Of a stretch of 64,000 nucleotides of DNA, positions 1 through 11,000 are shown in pieces (positions within the stretch are counted from its first letter, which is position 1; the number at the start of each line of letters is the position of its first letter). Below the pieces are notes generated by a model, which saw nothing but the letters and a program-made list of their open reading frames with translations, ran no database searches and was not told where the DNA came from. The position numbers were made by a program, and so were the translations under genes. Origin of the DNA: Artocarpus heterophyllus. Its lineage: Eukaryota; Streptophyta; Magnoliopsida; Rosales; Moraceae. The stretch spans positions 30,530,602 through 30,594,601 of the forward strand of contig CM046353.1 in NCBI GenBank assembly GCA_025403435.1, given 5' to 3'.

Positions 1-1
1 G

Positions 2-2146
2 GAACGATCAATGAATGTAGCAGAGATTCGCAGCTTCTTAGGTCTGGCTGGATATTACAGGAAATTTGTAAAGGATTTTTTGAAGATTGCAGCTCCGTTG
101 ACGAGGTTGATCAAGAAAAACGTCAGGTTTGAGTGGGATGAAGATTGTGAGCTTGCTTTTCAGGAATTGAAGAACCGGTTGACTTCAGCTCCGGTGTTGG
201 TTATTCCTAGCAGTGACGAGCCGTATGAGGTTTATGCGGATGCTTCAAGGCGCGGACTTGGATGCGTGTTGATGCAGCATGGACGTGTGGTTGCGTACGG
301 ATCGAGACAGCTACGACCTCACGAGCGGAATTATCCTACTCACGATTTAGAGCTTGCGGCAGTGATCTACGCGCTGAAGATTTGGAGATGTTACTTGTAT
401 GGAGCATCGTTTCAGGTCTTCTCCGATCACAAGAGTTTGAGGTATTTGTTCACTCAGAGGGATCTCAATCTAAGGCAGCGCAGGTGGGTGGAGTACATGG
501 AGGATTATGATTTCGCGTTGCAGTATCATCCCGGGAAAGCTAATGTAGTCGCGGATGCGCTTAGCAGGAAGTCTTCAGGGGTTCTCGCTTGTTTGATTTT
601 TGAGGACTGGAGCAGGGATGCGACAGTGAGTGAGTATCGGCTACTGTATCATGAAGACGGTGATCGAGTTTCATTGTATTATGTGGAAGCGACTCCAGCT
701 CTTGTTCGGACGGTGAAGCAAAGCCAGTGGCAGGATCGGCATTTGCAGGGGATTTGGCCGCAGATTCAGAACGGGGAGCAGTTTGAAGAATGGAGCGTGC
801 ATGCAGATGGATCGTTGCACTTTCGGGGGCGTCTTGCAGTTCCAGTTATCGCCGAGGTGACGAAAGCCGTTCTAGACAAAGCTCATAGGTCTCAGTTTGC
901 TATTCATCTGGGGAGCACCAAGATGTATCGTGATTTGAAGAGGCAGTATTGGTGGAGAGGTATGAAGAAAGATGTTCGCGAGTACGTGGCCAAGTGTTCG
1001 ACGTGTCTTCAGGTGAAAGCTGAGCATCAGAAGCCTGCAGGTCAGCTTCAGCCGCTTCCTATTCCAGGGTGGAAATGGGAACATGTGACGATGGATTTCC
1101 TCACAGGTTTGCCGAGGACGGAGCAGCGGCATGATGCAGTTTGGGTTGTGGTCGACAGGTTGACGAAATCGGCGCATTTCATTCCGTTTAGGTCGACGTG
1201 TTCGAGGAAGATTCTTGGGGAGTTGTATATGCAGAACATTGTGAGGTTGCATGGAGTTCCTTTGTCCATCACCTCTGATCGAGACACCAGGTTTAATGCT
1301 AAGTACTGGAGGAGTTTTCAGGAAGCTTTGGGTACAGATTTGAACTTCAGTACGGCATTTCATCCTCAGACTGATGGGCAGTCTGAGCGGGTTATTCAGG
1401 TTCTGGAGGATATGTTGCGTGCTTGTGCGTTGGACTTCGGCGGGAATTGGAAGCAGTGTTTGCATTTGGCGGAGTTCGCGTACAACAACAGTTATCAGGC
1501 GAGTATCGGTATGGCACCATTTGAGGCATTGTATGGGCGACCGTGTCGGTCACCTGTGTGTTGGGCCGAGCCGGAAGATAGAGTTATTCTTGGGCCGGAT
1601 GAGGTTCGTGATAGCAACGAGAAAGTCGCGGTGGTTCGAGATCGATTGAGGGTAGCTCAGAGTCGGTAGAAGAGCTACGCGGATAGGAGACGTAGACCCT
1701 TAGAGTTCGCGGTTGGAGATTTTGTTCTCTTGAGGGTGTCACCTCGTAAGGGAACTATGCGGATCGGAGTGAGTGGGAAGCTCGCGCCGAGGTATATTGG
1801 GTCGTTCGAGATCACTCAGCGTGTTGGTGTGGTCGCTTATCGGCTTGATCTTCCGCCCGAACTTTCTCATGTGCACGATGTGTTTCATGTGTCGATGCTT
1901 AGGAAGTGTCCACCTGAGCAGGGTAAGATAGTATCGTTTCGCGATGTACAGGTTCAGGAGGATACGACGTACGAAGAAGTGCCGATTCAGATTATCGACC
2001 GGAAAGTGATTAGCTTGCGTCGTCGTGAGATACCGTTGGTAAAGGTCGTGTGGCAGCATCACGGGGTTGATGAAGCCACTTGGGAATTAGAGTCGAATGT
2101 GCGGGAATTGTATCCGCATTTGTTTTGTTTTTTAGATGAGTTGTAA
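2..2146 (+). pseudogene. Gypsy-1 pol, 3' part (RT end, RNase H, integrase, chromodomain)
   Basis: This is the C-terminal two thirds of a Ty3/gypsy polyprotein, cut by the window edge. In order: RT thumb (RSFLGLAGYYRKF), RNase H (YADASRRGLGC, LELAAVIYAL, FSDHKSLRY, ADALSR), the integrase zinc-binding region (AIHLGSTKMYRDL, then CSTCLQ), the integrase core (MDFLTGLP, TSDRDTRF, DGQSERVIQVLEDML) and a chromodomain-like tail near codons 650-700 (VKVVWQHHGVDEATWE). The frame stays open except for one TAG at 1,667-1,669. The same frame continues as KSYADRRRRPLEF, so this is most likely a former glutamine codon. The stop TAA is at 2,144-2,146. The domain order and tail fit the chromovirus (Tekay/Del-like) branch. 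The 5' LTR, gag and most of RT lie outside the window. Confidence 0.95.
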
Positions 2147-2164
2147 ATTTCGAGGACGAAATTT

Positions 2165-2182
2165 CTTTTAGGGGTGGAGAGC
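2165..2182 (+). promoter_or_regulatory. Polypurine tract of Gypsy-1
   Basis: The purine-rich run AGGGGTGGAGAG lies directly before the LTR start TGTAACGTCC. This is the expected plus-strand DNA priming site. A related block (CGAGGACAAAG followed by GTGGAAAGGG) precedes the LTR at 15,214. Confidence 0.7.
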
Positions 2183-3026
2183 TGTAACGTCCCGAAATTT
2201 ATTTAATGTTGATGTACTATAAATGATGGATTAGTGTGCCATAATTAACGTTTTAACATTAATTAGATCATTTGGTTGGATTTTGAATTTTTGGTTGTTT
2301 TGTTAAATTGATGTGTTCAAAAGATTTCTTATTGTTTTAAAATGATGTTTTGAGTTTTAAAACACAATAATTTGTAAAATGTTAAAAATACTCTGTTTTG
2401 CAAAACTGTGGGCGGCACATGATTTTCGCACAGTAAAATCGTCCACCGATTTTCTCTATTTATTTCCTTCCTCTCTCTCTCCTCACTCTCCCGTGACATT
2501 CTCTCTCTCTCGGCAGCTCTCTCTCTCTCTCAATTCTCTCTCAAATTTTAAACTCCATTTCGAATCCAAGCTTCGGGTTAGCAAGGAGGAAGCTCGGGGA
2601 CGTGATTCGGCAACTGAGAACGCGGATTGAAGCTTCGATTCGAGGTTAGATTCGAAATTTTTAAACTTTTTACAAAATTTTCAATTTTGTGCATTTTTGA
2701 AATCTAGGTTTGATTAAGCTTAGGAAACCTTGTGTTTGAGTTAAATGAACTTAGAACAACTAGAATCTAAGCTTAGATTGAAGAAAAACGGATTGAATTC
2801 AAGATTTTTCATTTTTCCCCTCATTTTCTCATTTTCGGATTTTTGAGGATTTTGAGCCAAAATCTTGTTTAAATGAGACCAAACATGTTTTAGTATGTTT
2901 TTCTATCAAGTATAATTGTTTTTCATGCCTGGGATTTGAGAAAAACAGGTTGGAATCCGGATTTGGATTTTGGGGATCGAGAAACCCGTGGCTGGGATTT
3001 CTGGATTTTTCCAGTTCGGCCTGTTC

Positions 3027-3100
3027 GGCAGGCCGGAGTGATGATCGGCAGGCCGGTGTTCTTCCGACCGGCAGGCCGAAGCAAGGCGTCCGGCAGGCCG
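3027..3100. repeat. Four spaced copies of GGCAGGCCG in the Gypsy-1 LTR
   Basis: Exact copies lie at 3,027-3,035, 3,047-3,055, 3,070-3,078 and 3,092-3,100, so start-to-start spacing is 20, 23 and 22 bp. The surrounding LTR is AT-rich. The same motif, in the opposite orientation and with similar spacing, occurs in the Copia-1 LTR at 6,728-6,779. Confidence 0.85.
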
Positions 3101-3860
3101 ACCGAGGCATGGAAAATTTTGTGATTTTTACCCGTTTTCACTGTTTTGAACCCAGATTTAAATCCCAACCTTATAGGATGATTTTAAAGGTACAAATGGC
3201 ACACTAGGACATCATGAAATGATTTAGTAACATAGAATGTCTCGAACTAGATATTGATCGACTTAGTTTGTATCTAGGATCGTTCGTGGTTCCGTGGAGC
3301 TAACGTATAGCGGACCGGGATTGCGGTGTGGGGCACCGGCACGAGTATTGAGGTAAGACTTCTATCCTATTTCTTTGGTAGCCTGGTTTTGAAATGATTT
3401 GGCTTTGAAAATGATTTCTATCAAAACGTTTTCAACGGTTGTTTGAAAATGGTTTTATCGGTTATATTTTAATATACCGTGATCTGAAATGAATTTCATA
3501 ATAAATGTAATTGACAACACTCGGTAATTGGGTTTTGAATGATAATGATAATAAACACATGGGCATGATGCCATATCAAAGATCGGGTCGTGTAGCGATC
3601 GACCTTGGGGGCAGGTCCCGAAACCCAGCTGGGCCACTACAGTGGTGATATTATGGTTTGCCTAGGTAAAAGTAAATTGGTGTTTTGATTTGACGAGTGG
3701 ACTGTTCTGTGACAGAACGGTTCTACTCAAATTATTTATTTATTTATTTATTTAAGTTTCCTTTGAATAACTTCTAGTGATGCTATGTTTCCTTGCCTTA
3801 AATTATTTTATAAAACATAGTCCTACTGAGCCTTTCGCTCACGTTTTATTGTTTTAAATT

Positions 3861-3884
3861 CCCCCCCCCCCCCCCCCCCCCCCC
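3861..3884. repeat. Homopolymer run of 24 C
   Basis: An uninterrupted C24 sits just before CTCTAGG in the Gypsy-1 LTR. Related LTRs have only short pyrimidine stretches at the same place (about 14,690 and 16,731), so this is an expansion or an assembly artefact. Confidence 0.9.
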
Positions 3885-4263
3885 TCTAGGTGGTTTCCCA
3901 TTTAGGTTTGGAGAAGATTCTTCAGACCGAACTCAGGAGCAATAGGAGAGTTTATTTATATTTTGTATTATTTAATCAAGGCATGTAAGACTTAACTTTA
4001 TTTTTACTTGGACCGTAATTGTGTTTGTGATATTGTCAGAACCATGTGTGTGCATAAGTTATGGGTTATGGAACCCATATTCGCGGTTTTTATTTAATTT
4101 TTATTACCCGACTAATATTTATAAATTCTTTTATAAAAAGGTGGTGGAAAATCTTCTTAATTTTTATTTAATTTGATTCTCAAACTCTCGATTTTTAATT
4201 AAATTCTCTTTTAATTAATCTAAATATTCCGCCACGTCACCTCCCGTACTCCGGGGCGTGACA

Positions 4264-5249
4264 GTAGATGACATTCTGCTAATTGGCAATGACGTTGGGG
4301 CGTTGTCATCGGTCAAATTATGGTTGACCAAGCAGTTTGACATGAAGGACTTGGGTGAGGCTAATTTTGTTCTCGGTATACAGATCTTTCGGGATAGGAA
4401 GAACAAAATGATAGCTTTGTCACAGGCCAGCTACATAGATAAAATTCTCAGGAGGTTTGCAATGCAGGATTCCAAGAAAGGTGGGCAACCATCTAGGTCT
4501 GGAATTACTCTTTCTAAGAAAGACTCTCCAAAGTCTTATGAAGAAAGAGAATACAAGAAGAAGGTGCCTTATGCTTCGGCAGTGGGTAGTCTCATGTATG
4601 CCATGCTTTGCACTCAACTGGATATTAGCTATGCGGTCGGGATTGTGAGTCGATTTCAGGCGGATCTAGGACCGAACCATTGGGTTGCGGTAAAGCATAT
4701 TTTCAAGTACCTGAGAAGGACTCGAGGTATATGCTTGTGTATTCAGGTGAGGATTTAACTCCTCTAGGATACACTGATTCGGATTTTCAATCCTGCCTGG
4801 ATTCTAGGAAATCGACTTCGGGGTTTGTGTTTGCTCTAGGTGGCGGTGCCATCAGTTGGAGAAGTGCGAAGCAAGATTGTACTTCGGATTCAACGATGGA
4901 GGCCGAGTATGTGGCGGCTAGTGATGCTTCAAAAGAAGCAGTGTGGCTCCGCAAGTTCCTTGGGGATCTTGAGGTAGTTCTTGGTATGGATAAGGCGGTA
5001 TCACTGTACTGTGATAACAGTGTGGCGGTAGCTAATGCTAAGGAACCAAGATTTCACAAGAAGAGTAAGCATATTGATCAGAAGTATCATGTGATAAAGG
5101 ACTTCGTTGAGAGCGGGCATGTCACGGTGTGCAAGATCGCGTCAAAGGACAATTTAGCTGATCTATTCACGAAGACACTTATTGGGAGAGTCTTCGAGAG
5201 GCATGTGGAAGCTATGGGGATGCGAAATTTGCAGTATTTACTCACTTAG
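4264..5249 (+). pseudogene. Copia-1 pol, 3' part (RT from YVDD onward, RNase H)
   Basis: Right half of a Ty1/copia polyprotein. It opens with VDDILLIGND, the reverse transcriptase active-site block, whose leading residue was separated by the Gypsy-1 insertion. RT continues to about 4,725. One base is then missing and the protein resumes in another frame (YMLVYSGEDLTPLGY) through a copia RNase H (SWRSAKQDCTSDSTMEAEY, YCDNSVAVANAKEP, SKHIDQKYHVIKDF). It ends at TAG, 5,247-5,249. The related Copia-2 has GAGGG where this copy has GAGG, which supports a one-G deletion. The left half of the element must lie left of the window, beyond Gypsy-1. Confidence 0.93.
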
Positions 5250-5263
5250 TGCAAGTGGGAGAT

Positions 5264-7300
5264 TGTTAGACATGTATGCTCTAAGGAGTAAAAATGTAAT
5301 ACGTTTTTGGAGACATTTTTATCAATAAAGAATTTATTCATTTATAAATATACCAAATATTGTCCTCTTTACGTTCATATTTGTTGAATGTATGATAAGC
5401 AAACAGTAGTCTGAGACTGTCAGTCTAAACCTTAAGAGTTGGGCATATGATGGGATGATTATGCGGTAGACACGACTCTTAAGATGATGGTCTAAAATAT
5501 ATGATCCGCAATCGAGGGAATAAAGTTGGGCGCTTTATTCATGTAAAGATTGTTATGTTGTCTATATCCCTTTTGGGAGATGGTTTGTCTTGGCCATCGG
5601 AGTTGGACTCCGTGAATAGAAACATTGGCGCGTTGTCATAGGTGACGATGTGTTGGATCGGGACATAAAGTGAATTGATTTAGATTAATAATTCTGTCTT
5701 GGCAAATCGATTCACTTTAGACAATCATTTGTATTGTATCTTAATCCTGAGATGAATAATGGGGCCGTTGTCTCGACTTGTGTCTTTTGATGTACCAATG
5801 GGTGACTCCCTACATCTCTATAGTGACATGCATGCCGGTACGTTGGAGGCATGACTCTTGATAGCGTAGACTTGTTATTCATAGATATGGAATCCATAGC
5901 TCCTCTTTAGGAGTAATGATATCCTCTTATATGCGTTGTCCTGTAATTGGAAAACTGGAGCGCTCAACCATTTGGATACATAGGTGTAACCGAATGGTAT
6001 ACTATCTTTGGATGGTAAGTTTTCTAATGGTGAGACAATAGAACGTAAGATAAAAATAATCGGGAAGGTAAGACAGAACTTGTCCTTAAGCCGATTATGG
6101 ATGATCATATGGGGATGCGATACACTATGATATGTCATGGAGACTTAGCTACACGAGCTTCGTAATTCTATAAAGTTCGAGAGTGCAGCTCCAAGCTTTT
6201 AGTGGAGTAGCGTTGGAGTTGATAATTGTGAAATGTATATATGGGATATTGGGTTTCATAATTATCATAAGCTTGAACTTTATAGGTCCATTTTGGTCCC
6301 CTTTGCTAGCTCACAAAATCCTGTAACGACACGGCGTGCTTTTCCAATAATTGGTGACTTATGTCGGATTTATCAAATTGGTTTAAAATTTGTAAGAATC
6401 AAATAATTCATGTCTGTTTATTGGTTGAATTAATTTTGTAAGAAATTAGTTCAAGATAAACTTGTTGAATTATTGTGATCAGATAATTCTTGTATGTTTA
6501 TCGGTTGATTTAATTTTGGATAAATTAAATCTAAATAAACTTGTAGAATTATTGTGAATTAATTTATTTTCTTAGAGATTATCTTGATAAAGTTTGTTTT
6601 GATCAGATATCTTTTCTATTGGGCTATTTGAATCAAAACTGAGACTTTATCTTTTAGAATCTCGGGTGGAAAATAAAAGATTCGCGGAGATTTTTTCTCG
6701 GCAGTTCGCCTTACCGGATGACGTGTTCGGCCTGCCGAACTAGCCTGTTCGGCCTGCCTATCAGACAGTTCAGCCTGCCTATCAGCGCACATAAGATTAC
6801 GCATTTTTCACGCGTATCTTATCAGATATTGATCCGAACTTGATTCTGTTTCGATTTTTTGAGACCTAATCTGATATGGACTGACCTTAGGACCAATAGG
6901 TATAAAAAAGGAGTGAGTCTAATGATTTACTCAGATCAATTTGAGAGATTAAGAGTGATACTCTTTGAGTGAGCATCTGAAAACTCCCTGAGAGCTTTTG
7001 TTCACAAATCACGAACACTAGCTTTGGGTTCTCTCTATTGGTTGGAAGGAGAGTCACCGGTGGAAGAGCTGTACGTGTGAGCCCACACTCACTCCGGTTG
7101 TGGATAGAGAATAACAAAGAAGACCAGTTGGTTGAGGCTCTTCTGGAACGTTACTTCTCTACACAGGTCACGGAGGTTATTCGGCACACTGAGGTTAGTA
7201 AGATCTGTTTAATTTATACATATAACATGTCAAACTTGTGTTTTGGAAAATACTCTGATGAAAAATTTTAAAAATTCCGCTGCGCACTTTGTTTCCAACA
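5264..7300 (+). repeat. Copia-1 3' LTR (about 2.04 kb)
   Basis: It starts TGTTAGACAT after the polypurine tract AAGTGGGAGAT and ends TTTCCAACA. It matches both LTRs of Copia-2 along its length, in opposite orientation, so the two belong to one family. A TATA-like GGTATAAAAAAGG at about 6,899-6,911 is a plausible promoter. A GC-rich cassette lies about 130-170 bp upstream of it (6,728-6,779). The short open frames inside are not genes. Confidence 0.9.
6728..6779. repeat. Three spaced CGGCCTGCC-type motifs in the Copia-1 LTR
   Basis: Copies at 6,728-6,736 and 6,750-6,758 are exact, and 6,771-6,779 is CAGCCTGCC. Spacing is 22 and 21 bp. This is the reverse complement of the motif repeated in the Gypsy-1 LTR. 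It lies upstream of the TATA-like box. Confidence 0.8.
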
Positions 7301-8063
7301 ATAGATAAGTTGGCAACATGTTTGCCTATCAAATCCGAACAGAATTGGAAACTAAATTACTAGAATAAGGGAAAGATGGAAACAGTTGACTAACAAAAAT
7401 AGAAAAAAAAATAAAAAAACTAAATTATCTCCATTAAAGGAGATAAGTTTGGTGTCTAATCCCCAGAGACTAGTGATAGCACGAGGATTTCAACATGTTT
7501 AATTATTGATGATATAGCATGAAAAGTTCAAAATGTCCAAACCATGTGTCATAATGTTAAAACTAATCTTAGCCCACATACTAACAACTTCAGTTATTGG
7601 GAAAATGGTAAATTGACATGTTATGAGAGCAAGAGGTCCTGATTTCAAACTCTTTTAGTTGTTTTCCGTTCTTCCTCAGTTATAAATAATTCTATTGTTG
7701 TAGGCTAGTGCTTCTTTTCTCATTAATTTGTTGTATACTTTGCAATCTTGAGAAATACAAGAATTTTTCATACCATTTTTTTACCAAGTTCCAAAGCAAG
7801 AGAGAAATCATCTTGCCTTTATTTTTGGGTTAGAAGTTCTCATAATCGAGCCAGATTCTCCCTCAGACTTACCAAGAAATAGTTGTCAATTATCCTAAGA
7901 AATTGCAAGATCTATTCAAAGCAACTGCGAATTCGGTTAACAGCATGTCAAACCCTAGAACAAAAGCACCATATTCTTTCTTCCCCTCTTTATGGTTTAC
8001 TGTTTCAGAAAAGTTATATGCAATAGTGTAGAAAAATCATTTAAATAGCCTGGCAAAGAGCAG
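7301..8063. other. AT-rich spacer, including the 3' flank of the aldolase gene
   Basis: No coding sequence or repeat recognised. On the minus strand an AATAAA hexamer lies at 7,818-7,823, about 240 bp after the stop codon of the aldolase gene. It is a candidate poly(A) signal. Confidence 0.5.
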
Positions 8064-11000
8064 TCATGAAGAAAAAGATGACAAGAAGCCTAACCCTACC
8101 ACAGCTTTCTTGCCCTGCAAAGCTGCAAAACTCGCAAGTTTATGTATGGCCTCAAAATTCTTTTGGCCCATAGCCTCTTTATCAAAAATGGCGTCTGATA
8201 AAACAACTGAGGATGCTCCCTTAGCTATGTATTCCTCAATTGAATCTGAATAAGAATAGAAAATAAATTTCCAAGAAGTTGGGTATGAATGTCAAGCATC
8301 ATTAAATTATTCTCTTGCTACAAGCCTCAGTAGTACTATCCCCGTAAAAAAAGGGAGTAATCTAATTTGTGTTTTTTGTATTTTTTTTTTTTTTTTCCAG
8401 AATTGAAAAGTGCACCATTAAAGGCAAATTAAGAATTGAGGGTTTTTCAAAAGCAATGCTGCCGAAAGCACTTAACAATAAAAATAGATAACTGGATGGG
8501 ATAGGATTCTCAATTTTGTGCCAACAACAATGTTGAGCATTTCAATTTATGCATCGCATTTATGCACATGCATGTACAAACATGTGTAAGGGTTAAAAAC
8601 TGCATGATACGATAAATCAATCTGCCTCCATGTTAAAAACAGAAAAAGAATATCCTCCATTTTCTGTGTATATGCTATGTGATAGAAGCGCACCTACAGT
8701 AATTCCTTGAGAAGCAACCACTGAGATGTGTGAAAAAGGCTTCTTGATTGCTGATATATATTTTACGCCACCTAATGCTGAAACAGGATAAACCTAGTCC
8801 ACCAAATAATGTGAAGATTACAACTCTTGAACAATACGGATTATACCATGAACAACTTGCTCAATCTACATTCATATACAACTTGAACAATGCAAAATTA
8901 CAAAGTGTAAAACAAAATTTCAGAACACTACACATTATGAACTACCTTATTTAACTCTGCAAGGCTCAAGATAATCAAAGGAAGTAAAATTTACGGTTTT
9001 ACACAAACCTTGTGTCACAGAATAAAAATATAATTTTGCAACATGACGACCAAATGTAATTATTACATCTGAATCTTCTATCAACCAACTTTCACATGAT
9101 AAACTTATAACACTTACCTTTACCATTTTGGCACCAGCATCATGTGCAGACAATATCTGTAAATAACAGAGATTTTTATTTTCACTTTGACGGGTGAAGT
9201 AAGTGATGATCATGATGTCAAACAGATTGTTAGGACATATAAAACGCTCAGAGAGAGCATAAATCCATATTTCAATTGCAATGACGAGATTAAAGAGTGA
9301 CAAGAAAAAATCACAACTTATTTTGGTAATATCTCACCTCTGTTGGGGTCATTGCACCAGGTATGTACAACACGTCGCCACTCTGGAAACCATCCATAAC
9401 ATCCTAATGCATGGTTGAAAATATTAAATAATGGTAATAAGAATCCGACAAATTTTATTTGACTTTAACATGGAAAATCGTGATAACAATCAAGGAGATG
9501 CAGAAACAATTGACAAGATATATAAACTTACCTTCACCATAGCCGGACTCATAATGAATTTTGCTCCAGCACCTACTGCCCTTTTAGCTTCCTTGACACT
9601 AAGAACCGTCCCAACCTGAAGATTACTCAAGTCACTTCAGAAATGAAAACAATTCGAAGAAACATATTATTAGATCCTGTCAAGAAATCTTCAAGGAACA
9701 GGCAAATTATTACTCCTAAGACTGTTGTAGGGTAGTCATGCACCAGCTGCTGAAGAACCTGGAAAGAGAAAAATACAAATAATGTGTCTAAACCATCATA
9801 ATGAGTTTTGAGAAAGATACTAGCAACAAAGAGAAGCAAAAAATAATAAGAAAGATGAGAAAAACATGCAGGGAAGGGAGAAGACATTTTTAACAACCTC
9901 AAACACACCTGGGGTGGACACTACAATCTCCAGCTACACAGAAAAAAAAAAAAAAAAAGGGAGAGAGAGAGAAAGAATTAGAAACGGATCAGTTGGTGAT
10001 ATAGCATGGATATAGATTATATATTTATGTCTCCCGTAACAGCTGCAAACACTGAGTAACTATTTCTGTACACCTAAAGAAATGTGATTCAGCTTTCTAA
10101 ATCACAAGACGAGTAGTGTCATCGAAAGACCGATCAACAGGGAACTTAAATTAATCACACTTTCTTTTGTGAAATATGTATTGTGCGCTTTTAACATCTT
10201 GAAACATCACAACTGACTTATTCGTCTAGTCGTTCCATTAACCAAAGCTAAACTAATATTCACATATCAAAAAGATGCACTAAAATATCGGGTCAGTGAT
10301 GCTTGATTATAACTGTTTTAATATTCTCTTCCTCAGCAGACCAAGAATAGAAAACAGACACGAACGAATAGTCCATAAAAGAGAACTACAAAATGAAAGA
10401 CTTACAACTGAAATTCCACCAGTAAGAGCAGCACGGGCAGCTTCCATTGCCAACTCTGCACTACAATAAAAGTGCTAGACAGTAAGCCATCGTCTACACT
10501 GTCGACTTAAGTTTAGTTGTTCGCCGCTTGAAAATAAACTTCAGCTATGGATATGTCAGGGCAAGCCTTCCTGATTTCAAAAGAACATTCATCTCTAACA
10601 TGAAAGGAGCCTAAACTCTAAAGTTTGCAACTAATTTTGTCTCATCACTTGTCGGGATTTTATAAGAAAAATAAAAAAAATGTATAAAAACAAGTCAGCA
10701 ACACAGTCAGGTTCTTCTGCTCAACATAGAAGCATATTTTTTTCCCTCAAGTTGTTTCTGCAACAACAAGAACTTTAAAACAACATTTAAACACCAACAT
10801 TTTTTATTCCCACTAATTATCTTGTACTCTATGTGACACCGACATTTTTGCTTTTGCTAGTAATTGAAAAGCAACTCCATGCGGTTGAGGGCGCTATCAA
10901 ATTTACTTGTCAGTGTTATCCCTGTAGTTTGGAAGACAGAAACCTTTTTTGTTCGAAAGTTTCAAACGACTTATGTGGCATTTGGCTTGATATAGTTCCA

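Larger units (their letters stand above)
2183..4263 (+). repeat. Gypsy-1 3' LTR (about 2.08 kb)
   Basis: It starts TGTAACGTCC after the polypurine tract and ends GGGGCGTGACA. The next base begins copia coding sequence, which fixes the right boundary. Inside are a CT-rich microsatellite (about 2,470-2,545), a GC-rich island with four GGCAGGCCG copies (3,027-3,100), a TTTA run (about 3,730-3,753), the imperfect palindrome TGAGC-N5-GCTCA (3,827-3,841) and a run of 24 C (3,861-3,884). The 5' LTR lies to the left of the window, so the LTR pair cannot be compared. Short open frames across the GC island are chance. Confidence 0.9.

Noticed and set aside
872..1465. 197-codon minus-strand open frame opposite Gypsy-1 integrase
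   Set aside because: Shadow of a conserved integrase frame; no domain and no codon pattern of its own.
2829..3207. Overlapping open frames with CRSACRTP / RPVRQAG-like peptides
   Set aside because: They arise from the GGCAGGCCG repeats in the LTR; all frames look similar and none is conserved.
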